A stretch of 64,000 nucleotides of DNA, taken from Labrenzia sp. PHM005. Lineage in GTDB: Bacteria; Pseudomonadota; Alphaproteobacteria; Rhizobiales; Stappiaceae. Position numbers and translations under genes: made by a program. Shown piece after piece: positions 1-7,695 of this stretch. Where the stretch lies: positions 4,459,001 through 4,523,000 of the forward strand of contig NZ_CP041191.1 of assembly GCF_006517275.1 (NCBI RefSeq), read 5' to 3'. Numbering within the stretch: the first letter of the stretch is position 1; each line of letters begins with the position of its first letter. The notes below the pieces were generated by a model. The model was given only the letters and a program-made list of their open reading frames with translations, was not told where the DNA came from and did no database searches.

Positions 1-1304
1 ACCGGTGCATCCCGATAAATCCGTGCCATATCGAAGTCTTCGACATAACCATTACCGCCCAGGCATTCGAGCGCCTCATAGGTCAGCGCAGGCCCGGTCT
101 TGCAGATCCAGTATTTGATCGCCGGGGTCATCAGCCTTGCGTAAGCAGCTTCCACCGGATCGCTATCTGCCCTGGCTGCGGCCCGCACCAGTCGCATGGC
201 CAGTGCGGTCGCCGCCGCCACATCCAGCGCCATGTCAGCGAGGACCTGGGTCATCAGCGGTTGATCGATCAGATAGGCACCAAAGACCTTACGGTGGCGG
301 CAATGATGCACGGCCCGGCTAAGCGCCGCCCGCATTTGCCCGGCAGACCCCAGCGCGCAGTCGATCCGGGTCGGGGTCACCATATCGATGATGGTTGCGA
401 TCCCCCGCCCCTCGTCTCCAAGCAGATACCCCTCCGCACGGTGGAACTCAACTTCGGACGAGGCATTGGACTTGTTGCCAAGTTTGTCTTTCAGGCGTTG
501 AAAGCGCAGGTCGTTGACCCGGCCATCCGGCAAAATGCGCGGGATCAGGAAACAACTTGGCCCGGTCGTGGTTTTTGCCAGTACGAGGAATGCATCGCAC
601 ATCGGCGCAGAAAAGAACCACTTGTGCCCGGTAATGGCATAGCGCCCTTGATTGCCGGCCTCTGCCGTCGATGAAATGGCCCGGAGATCGGTTCCGCCTT
701 GCTTTTCGGTCATGCCCATGCCGATGGTGATGCCGTTCTTTTCCGATATGAGAAGGAAGCGCGGATCGTAGGTCCGGGTTTGCATCTTTGGCAGATAATC
801 CGCACAGACCTCCGGATACTTTGCCAGGACAGAAACCGCCGCATTGGTCATTGTGATCGGGCAAGTGTGCCCCGTTTCAGCTTGAGACGTGAGGAAAAAC
901 TTGGCCGCCCGACTGATCTGAGTTGAAACACCGCCATCGAGCAGTGCGCTGTGCAGTCCTCCGGCAAAAGAATGGCGCATCAGGTCATGATAAGCGGGAT
1001 GAAACTCCACCTGGTCCGATCGGCGGCCGCGGCGGTCGTGGGTCTTTAGAACCGGCAATTGGGTGTTGGCCAGACGTCCGAGCTCCAAAAATTCATGGGA
1101 TCCAGTCTCGGCTCCCTGTGCTTCGACATCGGCCAACACGCCATCATCTAAATGTCCTGCCAGACAGGCCCGCAAGATTGGATCTCCCGTTGCCAGATTG
1201 ATCCCACCATATTCAGGTGCCTGATTAATCACATCATGGGTTGCAAACGCTTCAATTCCAGTGTCATCGGCGTCTTCAATTCTGGTGTCCAACTGACCAG
1301 CCAT
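1..1304 (-). CDS. AidB-like acyl-CoA dehydrogenase (3' end cut by window)
   Basis: About 434 N-terminal residues are visible; the frame runs off the left edge without a stop. The start is the ATG at 1304, preceded by a strong GGGAGGAGA ribosome-binding site. Recognisable acyl-CoA dehydrogenase segments are MTEKQGGTDLR (FAD/substrate loop), GHKWFFSAP, and ALECLGGNGYVEDFDMARIY near the end, which is the region of the catalytic-base helix. The protein is closer to the AidB/isovaleryl-CoA dehydrogenase-like branch than to short-chain enzymes, because the N-terminus carries the extended AidB-type segment before the catalytic fold. Expected chemistry is FAD-dependent alpha,beta-dehydrogenation of an acyl-CoA; the substrate cannot be read from sequence. 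It diverges from pyrB, and a palindrome upstream suggests control together with acyl-CoA or branched-chain amino acid catabolism. Confidence 0.85.
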   Translation of the reverse strand, partial: MAGQLDTRIEDADDTGIEAFATHDVINQAPEYGGINLATGDPILRACLAGHLDDGVLADVEAQGAETGSHEFLELGRLANTQLPVLKTHDRRGRRSDQVEFHPAYHDLMRHSFAGGLHSALLDGGVSTQISRAAKFFLTSQAETGHTCPITMTNAAVSVLAKYPEVCADYLPKMQTRTYDPRFLLISEKNGITIGMGMTEKQGGTDLRAISSTAEAGNQGRYAITGHKWFFSAPMCDAFLVLAKTTTGPSCFLIPRILPDGRVNDLRFQRLKDKLGNKSNASSEVEFHRAEGYLLGDEGRGIATIIDMVTPTRIDCALGSAGQMRAALSRAVHHCRHRKVFGAYLIDQPLMTQVLADMALDVAAATALAMRLVRAAARADSDPVEAAYARLMTPAIKYWICKTGPALTYEALECLGGNGYVEDFDMARIYRDAP

Positions 1305-1344
1305 GCGATTATCTCCTCCCACCCGGCGCTTTTACTCACTCCGT

Positions 1345-1358
1345 TTACGTAAACGTAA
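1345..1358. promoter_or_regulatory. LiuR-like palindromic operator candidate
   Basis: TTACGT-AA-ACGTAA is a perfect 6-2-6 inverted repeat, about 40 bp upstream of the acyl-CoA dehydrogenase start on the minus strand. From memory it resembles the TTTACGTnnACGTAAA sites assigned to the MerR-family regulator LiuR of branched-chain amino acid catabolism. That assignment is inference. Confidence 0.5.
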
Positions 1359-1556
1359 TATAAAAAATCATCTGGTGGCAACAACCGGATTTGATGCAAT
1401 GCGATATGCGAAGCGGATCAACATCCGCATTGTACAAAGTGCCAAACTTATAAATTTGTCCGTTTGATCAAAGTTTTAGACTGCATGTGGACAGCGGGCA
1501 GAGACCTAAATCTTGCCTTGTGCATACGTCCGATTTCGCCTAAAGGAATGGTCTCG

Positions 1557-2513
1557 ATGAGCGAGCAAGAATCCTATCGAGACAACCCTTTCCCCCATCG
1601 TCATTTGCTGGGCATTGAGGGTCTTCACCCCCACGAAATACTGGGCCTTCTGGACCGTGCCGAAGAGGCCGTGGAGATTTCCCGGCAGGTGCACAAGCGC
1701 AAGCAGGTGCTTGAAGGGCGGACCCAGATCAATCTGTTCTTTGAGGCGTCCACCCGGACCCAAAGTTCGTTTGAACTGGCAGGCAAGCGGCTGGGGGCCG
1801 ATGTCATGAACATGGCGGTCTCCCAATCCTCGGTGAAAAAAGGCGAGACGCTGATCGATACTGCGGCGACGCTCAATGCCATGCACCCGGATTTGCTGGT
1901 CGTGCGCCATCATGCGGCCGGTGCGGTCCACCTGCTCGCCCGGAAAGTCGGTTGCGCAGTGGTCAACGCCGGTGACGGCCCGCATGAGCACCCGACTCAA
2001 GCCCTGCTGGATGCACTCACCATCCGCCGTCACAAGGGCAAGATCGCCCGGTTGACGGTGGCGATCTGCGGCGACATTGCCCATTCCCGTGTTGCCCGCT
2101 CCAATATCATTCTTTTGAACGCGCTTGGCGCCCGGGTCCGGGTGATTGCCCCCTCCACGCTCCTGCCATCCGGCATTGCCCAGATGGGCGCCGAAGTTTT
2201 TCAGGACATGCGTGAGGGGCTGAAAGGTGCAGACATCGTCATGATGCTGCGCCTCCAGCGCGAGCGCATGAACGGCGCCTTCATTCCGTCCGTCCGGGAA
2301 TACTACCGCTACTACGGGCTGGACGCAGAAAAACTGTCCCACGCCAAGGATGACGCGCTCGTGATGCATCCTGGCCCGATGAACCGGGGTGTTGAGATCG
2401 ATCCAGCCATTGCCGACGGACCACAGAGCCTCATCCGCGAGCAGGTGGAAATGGGTGTGGCCGTCAGAATGGCCGTGCTCGAAGCCCTCGCTGCCAACCT
2501 GCCAACATCATAA
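1557..2513 (+). CDS. pyrB: aspartate carbamoyltransferase catalytic subunit
   Basis: Second step of pyrimidine synthesis: carbamoyl phosphate plus L-aspartate gives N-carbamoyl-aspartate, in the cytosol. The carbamoyl-phosphate loop [13 protein letters not shown] lies at about residues 61-73, SVKKGETL around 92-99, and the [15 protein letters not shown] motif is intact. The ATG at 1557 is chosen because AAAGGA ends 9 nt before it and it gives 318 residues, normal for the family. The frame is open further upstream to 1464, and an ATG at 1548 is possible, but neither is as well placed. The dihydroorotase-like gene follows after 21 nt, as in PyrB-pDHO complexes. Confidence 0.95.
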   Translation: MSEQESYRDNPFPHRHLLGIEGLHPHEILGLLDRAEEAVEISRQVHKRKQVLEGRTQINLFFEASTRTQSSFELAGKRLGADVMNMAVSQSSVKKGETLIDTAATLNAMHPDLLVVRHHAAGAVHLLARKVGCAVVNAGDGPHEHPTQALLDALTIRRHKGKIARLTVAICGDIAHSRVARSNIILLNALGARVRVIAPSTLLPSGIAQMGAEVFQDMREGLKGADIVMMLRLQRERMNGAFIPSVREYYRYYGLDAEKLSHAKDDALVMHPGPMNRGVEIDPAIADGPQSLIREQVEMGVAVRMAVLEALAANLPTS

Positions 2514-2534
2514 GTCAACCAGAGGACAATTATC

Positions 2535-3836
2535 GTGGCACTCGACACACCCAAACCTCTGGTTCTCTCCAACGCCAGAGTGATTGACCCGGCGCGCGAT
2601 CTGGACGCGCCTGGCTCGATCATCATCGCCGACGGCACGATCCTGGCCGCTGGCCCGGAAGCGGCCAACCAGGGCGCGCCTTATGGCGCAGACGTCATCG
2701 ACTGCAAGGGCGCCATCGCCTGCCCCGGGCTCATCGACATGTGCGTCTCGGTTGGGGAACCGGGCGCAGAACACCGCGAAACGCTCGCGAGCGCTTCGGA
2801 AGCAGCAGCCGCTGGCGGAATCACAACCATCTGCACCATGCCGGACACAGATCCCGTGATCGACGATCCGGCCCTGGTCGACTTCATCCACCGGCGCGCC
2901 CGCGACACAGCGAGCGTCAACGTTCTTCCGCTTGCCGCCCTCACGAAAGGACTTGAGGGCACAGAGATGACCGAGATCGGCCTTTTAAAGGAAGCCGGAG
3001 CGGTCGCCTTCAGCAATGGCCACAAGTCGGTAAAGAACCCGCAAATTCTGCGACGCATGATGACCTATGCCCGTGATTTCGATGCGTTGATCATCCACCA
3101 TACCGAAGATCCGGATCTGGCTGGCGGTGTGATGAATGCCGGCTTGAATGCCAGCTGGAAAGGCCTTTCCGGCGTGCCGCGGGAAGCGGAAATCATCATG
3201 CTGGAGCGTGATCTGCGCCTTGTCGGCATGTCGAAGGGCAAGTACCACGCGAACCTGATCTCGACCTCCGACAGCGCCGATGTCATCCGCACCGGCAAGG
3301 ACCGGGGCCTCAACATCACCGCCGGCATCTCGATCAATCACCTGACGCACAACGAAAACGACATTGGCGCCTACCGCACCTTCTTCAAAATGTCGCCACC
3401 CTTACGCGATGAAGACGACCGGCAAGCCATGATCGCCGCCATTGCCGATGGCACCATCGACATCATCTGCTCCAATCACGACCCGCAGGACGTGGAAACC
3501 AAACGCCATCCATGGGCAGAAGCCGAAGATGGCGCAATTGGCCTCGAAACCCTGCTCGCAGCCGCCCTCAGGCTCTATCATTCAGAGCAAGTGGATCTGA
3601 AGATCTTGCTGGCAAGCATGACTGTCAATCCGGCCAACCGCCTGGGACTGGAAACCGGCCGCCTTTCAAAAGGTGCCCCGGCCGATGTCACCGTCTTTGA
3701 CCCCGAACGCCCCTGGGTTCTGGAAAAGAGCGCCATCCGCTCGCGCTCCAAAAACTCCCCGTTCGAAGACGCTCGTTTCTCAGGCCGAGTGATGCGAACC
3801 GTGGTCGGCGGCAAGACGGTTTTTGCACATGGGTGA
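2535..3836 (+). CDS. pyrC: dihydroorotase-like protein, probably non-catalytic partner of PyrB
   Basis: A 433-residue class I dihydroorotase-fold amidohydrolase. The start is GTG at 2535 with AGAGGA upstream. The fold is clear: PGLIDM near residue 60, GEPGAEHRETL just after, MPDTDPVIDDPALVDF, and a C-terminal GRLSKGAPADVTVFDP. The metal ligands are not. The HxH after LIDM reads CVS, the YHxxHIST region reads YHANLISTSDS, and the DHAPH region reads NHDPQD. This matches the inactive pseudo-dihydroorotases that sit beside pyrB in Pseudomonas and, as I recall, in many alphaproteobacteria, where they support aspartate transcarbamoylase assembly. If so, the real dihydroorotase is elsewhere in the genome. 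The symbol follows usual annotation practice and does not claim activity. Confidence 0.85.
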   Translation: MALDTPKPLVLSNARVIDPARDLDAPGSIIIADGTILAAGPEAANQGAPYGADVIDCKGAIACPGLIDMCVSVGEPGAEHRETLASASEAAAAGGITTICTMPDTDPVIDDPALVDFIHRRARDTASVNVLPLAALTKGLEGTEMTEIGLLKEAGAVAFSNGHKSVKNPQILRRMMTYARDFDALIIHHTEDPDLAGGVMNAGLNASWKGLSGVPREAEIIMLERDLRLVGMSKGKYHANLISTSDSADVIRTGKDRGLNITAGISINHLTHNENDIGAYRTFFKMSPPLRDEDDRQAMIAAIADGTIDIICSNHDPQDVETKRHPWAEAEDGAIGLETLLAAALRLYHSEQVDLKILLASMTVNPANRLGLETGRLSKGAPADVTVFDPERPWVLEKSAIRSRSKNSPFEDARFSGRVMRTVVGGKTVFAHG

Positions 3837-3854
3837 GTAACCTTCCGATCGATG

Positions 3855-4451
3855 TCAGGCCTGGTTGTCTTCCAGCCACGCCATGACATCGGCAGCGTTC
3901 CGGTCGGGTGGAAACACCGGATAAAAGGCCTTTATTACGATGCCGTCCCTCACAATCAGGGTTATACGCTTCAAAAGCGTCTGGCCTTCGACCTCGAAGG
4001 ACGGCAGATCGAGAGCCTTGGCAAAGACACGATCCTCATCCGATAGCAGTGGAAACGGCAGGTGCAATCGTTCGACAGCCTCCGACTGGTAGGCTGTTGA
4101 TTGGGTTGATAGGCCGAAGATGTGTTCTGCCCCAAGCGCCGACAGCTCTTTGAAGTGATCCCGGAAGGCGCAGGATTGCGGCGTGCAGCCCCGGGCGCCG
4201 GGGATCATGTCCCAGCCATCTGGCAACGGAGTGTCCGGTTGCCCGGTTTTTGGGTAGATGTAGATCACAGTGATCCCTGAGAGATCCGTCAGATCGACTC
4301 GGCCGCCATCCGTAGCCGTTAGTTCTGTCGACGGCAGTCTCGCCCCCTCGACATGCGCCGCCGTGCCGTCATCTTCCGGCGCCGGCAATCGCGACCAGTC
4401 TACATCTGTCAGGTTCAAGGATTTTCTCCAGTTTTCATTTGTGGCTTGCAT
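3855..4451 (-). CDS. peroxiredoxin (thiol peroxidase, AhpC/TSA-BCP type)
   Basis: 198 residues from the ATG at 4451; an upstream in-frame TTG at 4487 is less likely. The thioredoxin-like peroxiredoxin core is visible: a beta strand ITVIYIYPKTG, then GCTPQSCAFRDH at about residues 86-97 with two cysteines five apart, then HIFGLSTQSTAYQ and LPFPLLSDED. Such enzymes reduce hydroperoxides in the cytosol using thioredoxin or a similar donor. The C-x4-C arrangement resembles atypical two-cysteine peroxiredoxins of the BCP/PrxQ group. It converges with the pyrimidine genes (18-nt gap) and diverges from plsY. Confidence 0.85.
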   Translation of the reverse strand: MQATNENWRKSLNLTDVDWSRLPAPEDDGTAAHVEGARLPSTELTATDGGRVDLTDLSGITVIYIYPKTGQPDTPLPDGWDMIPGARGCTPQSCAFRDHFKELSALGAEHIFGLSTQSTAYQSEAVERLHLPFPLLSDEDRVFAKALDLPSFEVEGQTLLKRITLIVRDGIVIKAFYPVFPPDRNAADVMAWLEDNQA

Positions 4452-4567
4452 GAATTCCAAATCTGGAATTGCCCTGCAAGATGGCAAGGTTATAAGTTGT
4501 ACCGAAAGGCCGCTATCACGTTTTTCGAAAGCGGCAAGGTCTTGTAGTTGGGAAGAAACACCAAAAA

Positions 4568-5230
4568 ATGCCTGATCCGATCAGCTGGGAATTTGCCTGG
4601 CCTTATTATCTGGCCGCCCTCGCCTTTGGCTATCTGCTTGGCTCCATTCCGTTCGGACTGATCTTCGCCAAGCTTGGCGGGCATGGCGACATCCGTAAGA
4701 TCGGCTCCGGCAACATCGGCACCACAAATGTGCTCAGAACCGGCAGCAAGAAGCTGGCAGCCGCAACCCTTTTGGGCGACGCCTTGAAAGGCACGGTTGC
4801 CGTTCTGGTTGCTGCGCAGTTCGGACCGGACACGGCATTGATTGCTGGTTTTGGCGCTTTTCTTGGCCACCTCTTCCCGGTCTGGCTGAAATTCAAGGGC
4901 GGCAAGGGTGTTGCGACGTTTCTCGGTATTTTGCTGGGTCTTTACTGGCCGATGTTCCTGATCGCGGCACTGACCTGGGTCGGAATGGCTTTCCTGTTCC
5001 GCTATTCATCGCTTTCTGCGCTGACGGCAACAGCCGCCACACCGGTCATTTTGTATTTTGTCTTCAATCAGGTGCAACTGGCTGAGATGTTTCTTGTGCT
5101 CACGCTCTTGCTCTGGGCCAAACATCACGAGAATATTGGGCGTCTTCTCAAAGGTCAGGAGAGCAAGATCGGCAAAAAATCCAAGCTCGCGACAGAACCG
5201 CCGTCTGAACCGGCGCCGGGAGACGGGTGA
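4568..5230 (+). CDS. plsY: acyl-phosphate:glycerol-3-phosphate acyltransferase PlsY
   Basis: An integral inner-membrane enzyme making lysophosphatidic acid from acyl-phosphate and glycerol-3-phosphate, the first acylation of phospholipid synthesis. Family motifs are present in order: [12 protein letters not shown] at the N-terminus, [21 protein letters not shown], and [18 protein letters not shown]. About five hydrophobic helices and a charged C-terminal tail are visible; 220 residues is slightly long because of that tail. It overlaps dprA by 4 nt (GTGA), so the two are co-translated. Confidence 0.95.
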   Translation: MPDPISWEFAWPYYLAALAFGYLLGSIPFGLIFAKLGGHGDIRKIGSGNIGTTNVLRTGSKKLAAATLLGDALKGTVAVLVAAQFGPDTALIAGFGAFLGHLFPVWLKFKGGKGVATFLGILLGLYWPMFLIAALTWVGMAFLFRYSSLSALTATAATPVILYFVFNQVQLAEMFLVLTLLLWAKHHENIGRLLKGQESKIGKKSKLATEPPSEPAPGDG

Positions 5231-6363
5231 CCCGCCCGGCCACCGATAAAACACCTTGCCTCTCCGAGGCCCAGCGTCTTGCTTGGCTCCGCTTAATACG
5301 GTCCGAAAATGTCGGCCCGACCACTTTCCGCGATCTCTTGAACCACACAGGATCAGCCGAACAGGCCCTTCAGCTGCTGCCCGAACTCTCCCGGCGCGGC
5401 GGCAAGAAGAGCTATCGCCTTTGCTCAACAGAAGACGCGGAAGCCGAACTTGACGCGCATCACCGAATGGGCGCCCGGCTGATAGCCCTAGGCGAACCAG
5501 AGTATCCGCCGCATCTACGTCATATCGATGGCCCGCCGCCGCTTTTGTCCGTAAAAGGCGGATCACTGACCGCCCGCCCCAAGACACTGGCAATTGTCGG
5601 CGCGCGCAATGCGTCCTTTTCGGGCCGCAAATTGTCCGGCTTGTTCGCCCGTGACCTGGGCGCGGCCGACTTCGTCATTGCATCTGGCTTGGCGCGCGGG
5701 ATTGATGCGGCCGCCCATGAAGCGGCACTCCCAACCGGCACTCTCGCCGTCTTTGCCGGTGGGATCGATGTGCTTTATCCAAACGACCATGACCGCTTAC
5801 TTGCCGCCATTCTGCATCACGGCGGGGCAGCAATCAGCGAAATGCCATTTGGCTGGAAGCCGCGCGGCCGGGATTTTCCGAGACGCAACCGGCTCATTTC
5901 CGGGGTATCCCTTGGAGTGATCGTCATTGAAGCTGCCAAGAAATCCGGGTCCCTGCACACTGCCCGCTTTGCGCTCGAACAGAACCGGGACATCTTTGCC
6001 GTCCCTGGTTCACCGCTGGACCCGCGCTCTGAGGGCGCCAATGGCCTCATCCGCCAGGGCGCGGCCTTGGTCCGTAATGCAGAGGATGTCTTGGAGGGAC
6101 TGGGCGGCCGGATCGAACCGGTTCTGCCGTTTGATCACGACTTCTCCGAGCCCGAAAAAGACCTCTTTTCCAGCGCGCAGGAACCCGATGACACGCTGCG
6201 CACCAAAATCATCTCGGCGCTCGGACCAACGCCGGTCGATCTGGATGAATTGATCCGGTTTTCAGGCGCCCCGCCACGCATGATACACATCATATTATTG
6301 GAACTTGAACTCGCCGGACGGTTAGAACGCCACCGCGGAAACAAAATCTCGCTCCTTCTTTGA
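5227..6363 (+). CDS. dprA: DNA-processing protein DprA
   Basis: A 378-residue DprA (Smf). It binds incoming single-stranded DNA and loads RecA in natural transformation; most bacteria keep it whether or not they are known to be competent. The Rossmann-like core shows [46 protein letters not shown] and [18 protein letters not shown]-terminal winged-helix (DprA_WH) domain ends in [17 protein letters not shown]. The start GTG at 5227 overlaps the plsY stop. A diverged second copy of the last ~56 nt of this gene lies at 7465-7520, on the far side of a small AT-rich island. Confidence 0.95.
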   Translation: MTRPATDKTPCLSEAQRLAWLRLIRSENVGPTTFRDLLNHTGSAEQALQLLPELSRRGGKKSYRLCSTEDAEAELDAHHRMGARLIALGEPEYPPHLRHIDGPPPLLSVKGGSLTARPKTLAIVGARNASFSGRKLSGLFARDLGAADFVIASGLARGIDAAAHEAALPTGTLAVFAGGIDVLYPNDHDRLLAAILHHGGAAISEMPFGWKPRGRDFPRRNRLISGVSLGVIVIEAAKKSGSLHTARFALEQNRDIFAVPGSPLDPRSEGANGLIRQGAALVRNAEDVLEGLGGRIEPVLPFDHDFSEPEKDLFSSAQEPDDTLRTKIISALGPTPVDLDELIRFSGAPPRMIHIILLELELAGRLERHRGNKISLLL

Positions 6364-6490
6364 GCTTAGTCCAAGAAGAATAGCCTCCACCTTCGGCCAC
6401 GACATTTAATTGCATCATGAATTTTATCAAGCTATGGTCGCAAACGTTAGGCGTGCACCATGGACTGAATACTAATATTTGGAGAATAAG

Positions 6491-6958
6491 ATGGGGCCAC
6501 TGATTATTACCTTCGAAAACAACTCGGATCAAGATTTCACGCTATCGAGCAGCTACACTACGGGCGAGGACGTGTTTGGCTTCTCATCTTTTTCGACGTA
6601 TCCAGACGAAATCTTAAAAGCTCAGACTGGCTTTGAAACGCTCGAGCTTGATGAAAACTTCATGTCCAATCTCATCAATTCGAGTTTCAATTATCTGAGT
6701 CTCGGCTGGAAGCACCATAAACACAATTTACATTTTGGAATAAAGATCAGCGTTCCGACCCAAGTCTTGGGTATCGGCGATCGGCCCTATTACTCCTATG
6801 CCTACGGTAACGAGGGAAGCCCGGAATGGCACAAGGCGCATTCGGACCCAGACAAACCGTACACTTTCCCGCCAGAAGATGTCGGATTCGACATCCATTG
6901 CGATACAAAATCGACGCACACGTCACTGAAAGTCAGCGCGATAATAAAAAACCTCTGA
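6491..6958 (+). CDS. hypothetical protein of the dprA-topA island
   Basis: 155 residues from the ATG at 6491, behind GGAGA with 5-nt spacing. I do not recognise a family. The sequence is rich in aromatic and beta-forming residues, starts with a strand (LIITFENNSDQDFTL) and alternates polar and hydrophobic residues throughout, which suggests an all-beta protein. There is one cysteine, and no signal peptide or membrane segment. Base composition is clearly more AT-rich than the flanking dprA and topA genes, which points to acquisition by transfer. The next gene starts 21 nt downstream in the same direction, so the two probably form an operon. Confidence 0.65.
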   Translation: MGPLIITFENNSDQDFTLSSSYTTGEDVFGFSSFSTYPDEILKAQTGFETLELDENFMSNLINSSFNYLSLGWKHHKHNLHFGIKISVPTQVLGIGDRPYYSYAYGNEGSPEWHKAHSDPDKPYTFPPEDVGFDIHCDTKSTHTSLKVSAIIKNL

Positions 6959-6979
6959 TTTTGAGACGAAAGGGAAAAA

Positions 6980-7327
6980 ATGCCTACAGGAATTGCTAAG
7001 CTCGAAAACAATGGAGAAAAAGCCATGTATATTTATCAGGGCAACTCTAATAACATGTTCAAGTTTATTGGAGACTCCATTGACGATCAAATGCAAAGTG
7101 TCAACCTTCTTGCCGCCACCATGTCAGAAGGTCAGAATGACGTTTTGTTTACTATAATGGACGCTGTTGAGATTCCAACTGGATATACAACTGATGATGT
7201 TTGCACTCAGTTGTTTCAAACAACAACTGTCCTAGAATATGCCGATGAAGAGATATTTACTACTGAAGCATCGGATTTGTGGGCAGATATCGAAGCAGCT
7301 GGCGAAGCACTTCTAGCGGCCATATAG
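6980..7327 (+). CDS. hypothetical small acidic protein of the dprA-topA island
   Basis: 115 residues, start ATG at 6980 with AAAGGGA five bases upstream. No family recognised. The protein is strongly acidic (many D and E, few basic residues) and rich in N, Q and T, with no signal peptide and no convincing membrane helix. The C-terminal half (LWADIEAAGEALLAAI) looks helical. It is AT-rich like its upstream neighbour and follows it closely, so the pair is likely co-transcribed. No function can be inferred. Confidence 0.6.
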   Translation: MPTGIAKLENNGEKAMYIYQGNSNNMFKFIGDSIDDQMQSVNLLAATMSEGQNDVLFTIMDAVEIPTGYTTDDVCTQLFQTTTVLEYADEEIFTTEASDLWADIEAAGEALLAAI

Positions 7328-7464
7328 CAGCATGTCCGCTCTTCCAGCGGTCTCAGTTGACCGCTCATCTATAGTTACAAAATGCTCATTGCTAATGTAT
7401 TCAAGTGCTTCTGTCTTTGCAGGAAGCCTTGTTTCGCTTGGGGCCATAAAAATTCTGGGTTTGA

Positions 7465-7520
7465 AACTCGCCGGACGCCTCGAACGGCATGGCGGAAACA
7501 AAATCTCACTCCTCCTTTGA
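7465..7520 (+). pseudogene. diverged second copy of the dprA 3' end
   Basis: This stretch reads [18 protein letters not shown] then TGA and matches the true dprA end at 6308-6363 in 48 of 56 positions by eye, including the stop codon. It has no start of its own and is only a gene tail. The two copies bracket the AT-rich island, so it marks the island boundary. Confidence 0.85.
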
Positions 7521-7695
7521 CAAAGGATTTCCCCATATATGTCAGTGGATAACCCATCGGCGAAACGGACAGCTTGACCAGAAAGCCACAAAGGTCCATT
7601 TGACAGGCGGCGCGCGATCCGTGATCGTCTGCGCCTTCAATTCGCTTCTCTTCCGGACGGACCTCCCGATTCCGGCACAAATTTTTTGGGTAAGA

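Noticed and set aside
1413..1428. GCGGAT-CAAC-ATCCGC hairpin upstream of pyrB
   Set aside because: A short stem without a T tract or a clear regulatory context; too weak to call an attenuator.
1506..2369. 287-codon open frame opposite pyrB
   Set aside because: Antisense shadow of pyrB.
7489..7695. N-terminal extension of topA
   Set aside because: It starts inside the duplicated dprA tail and has no homology to topoisomerase; the ATG at 7696 matches the known family start.
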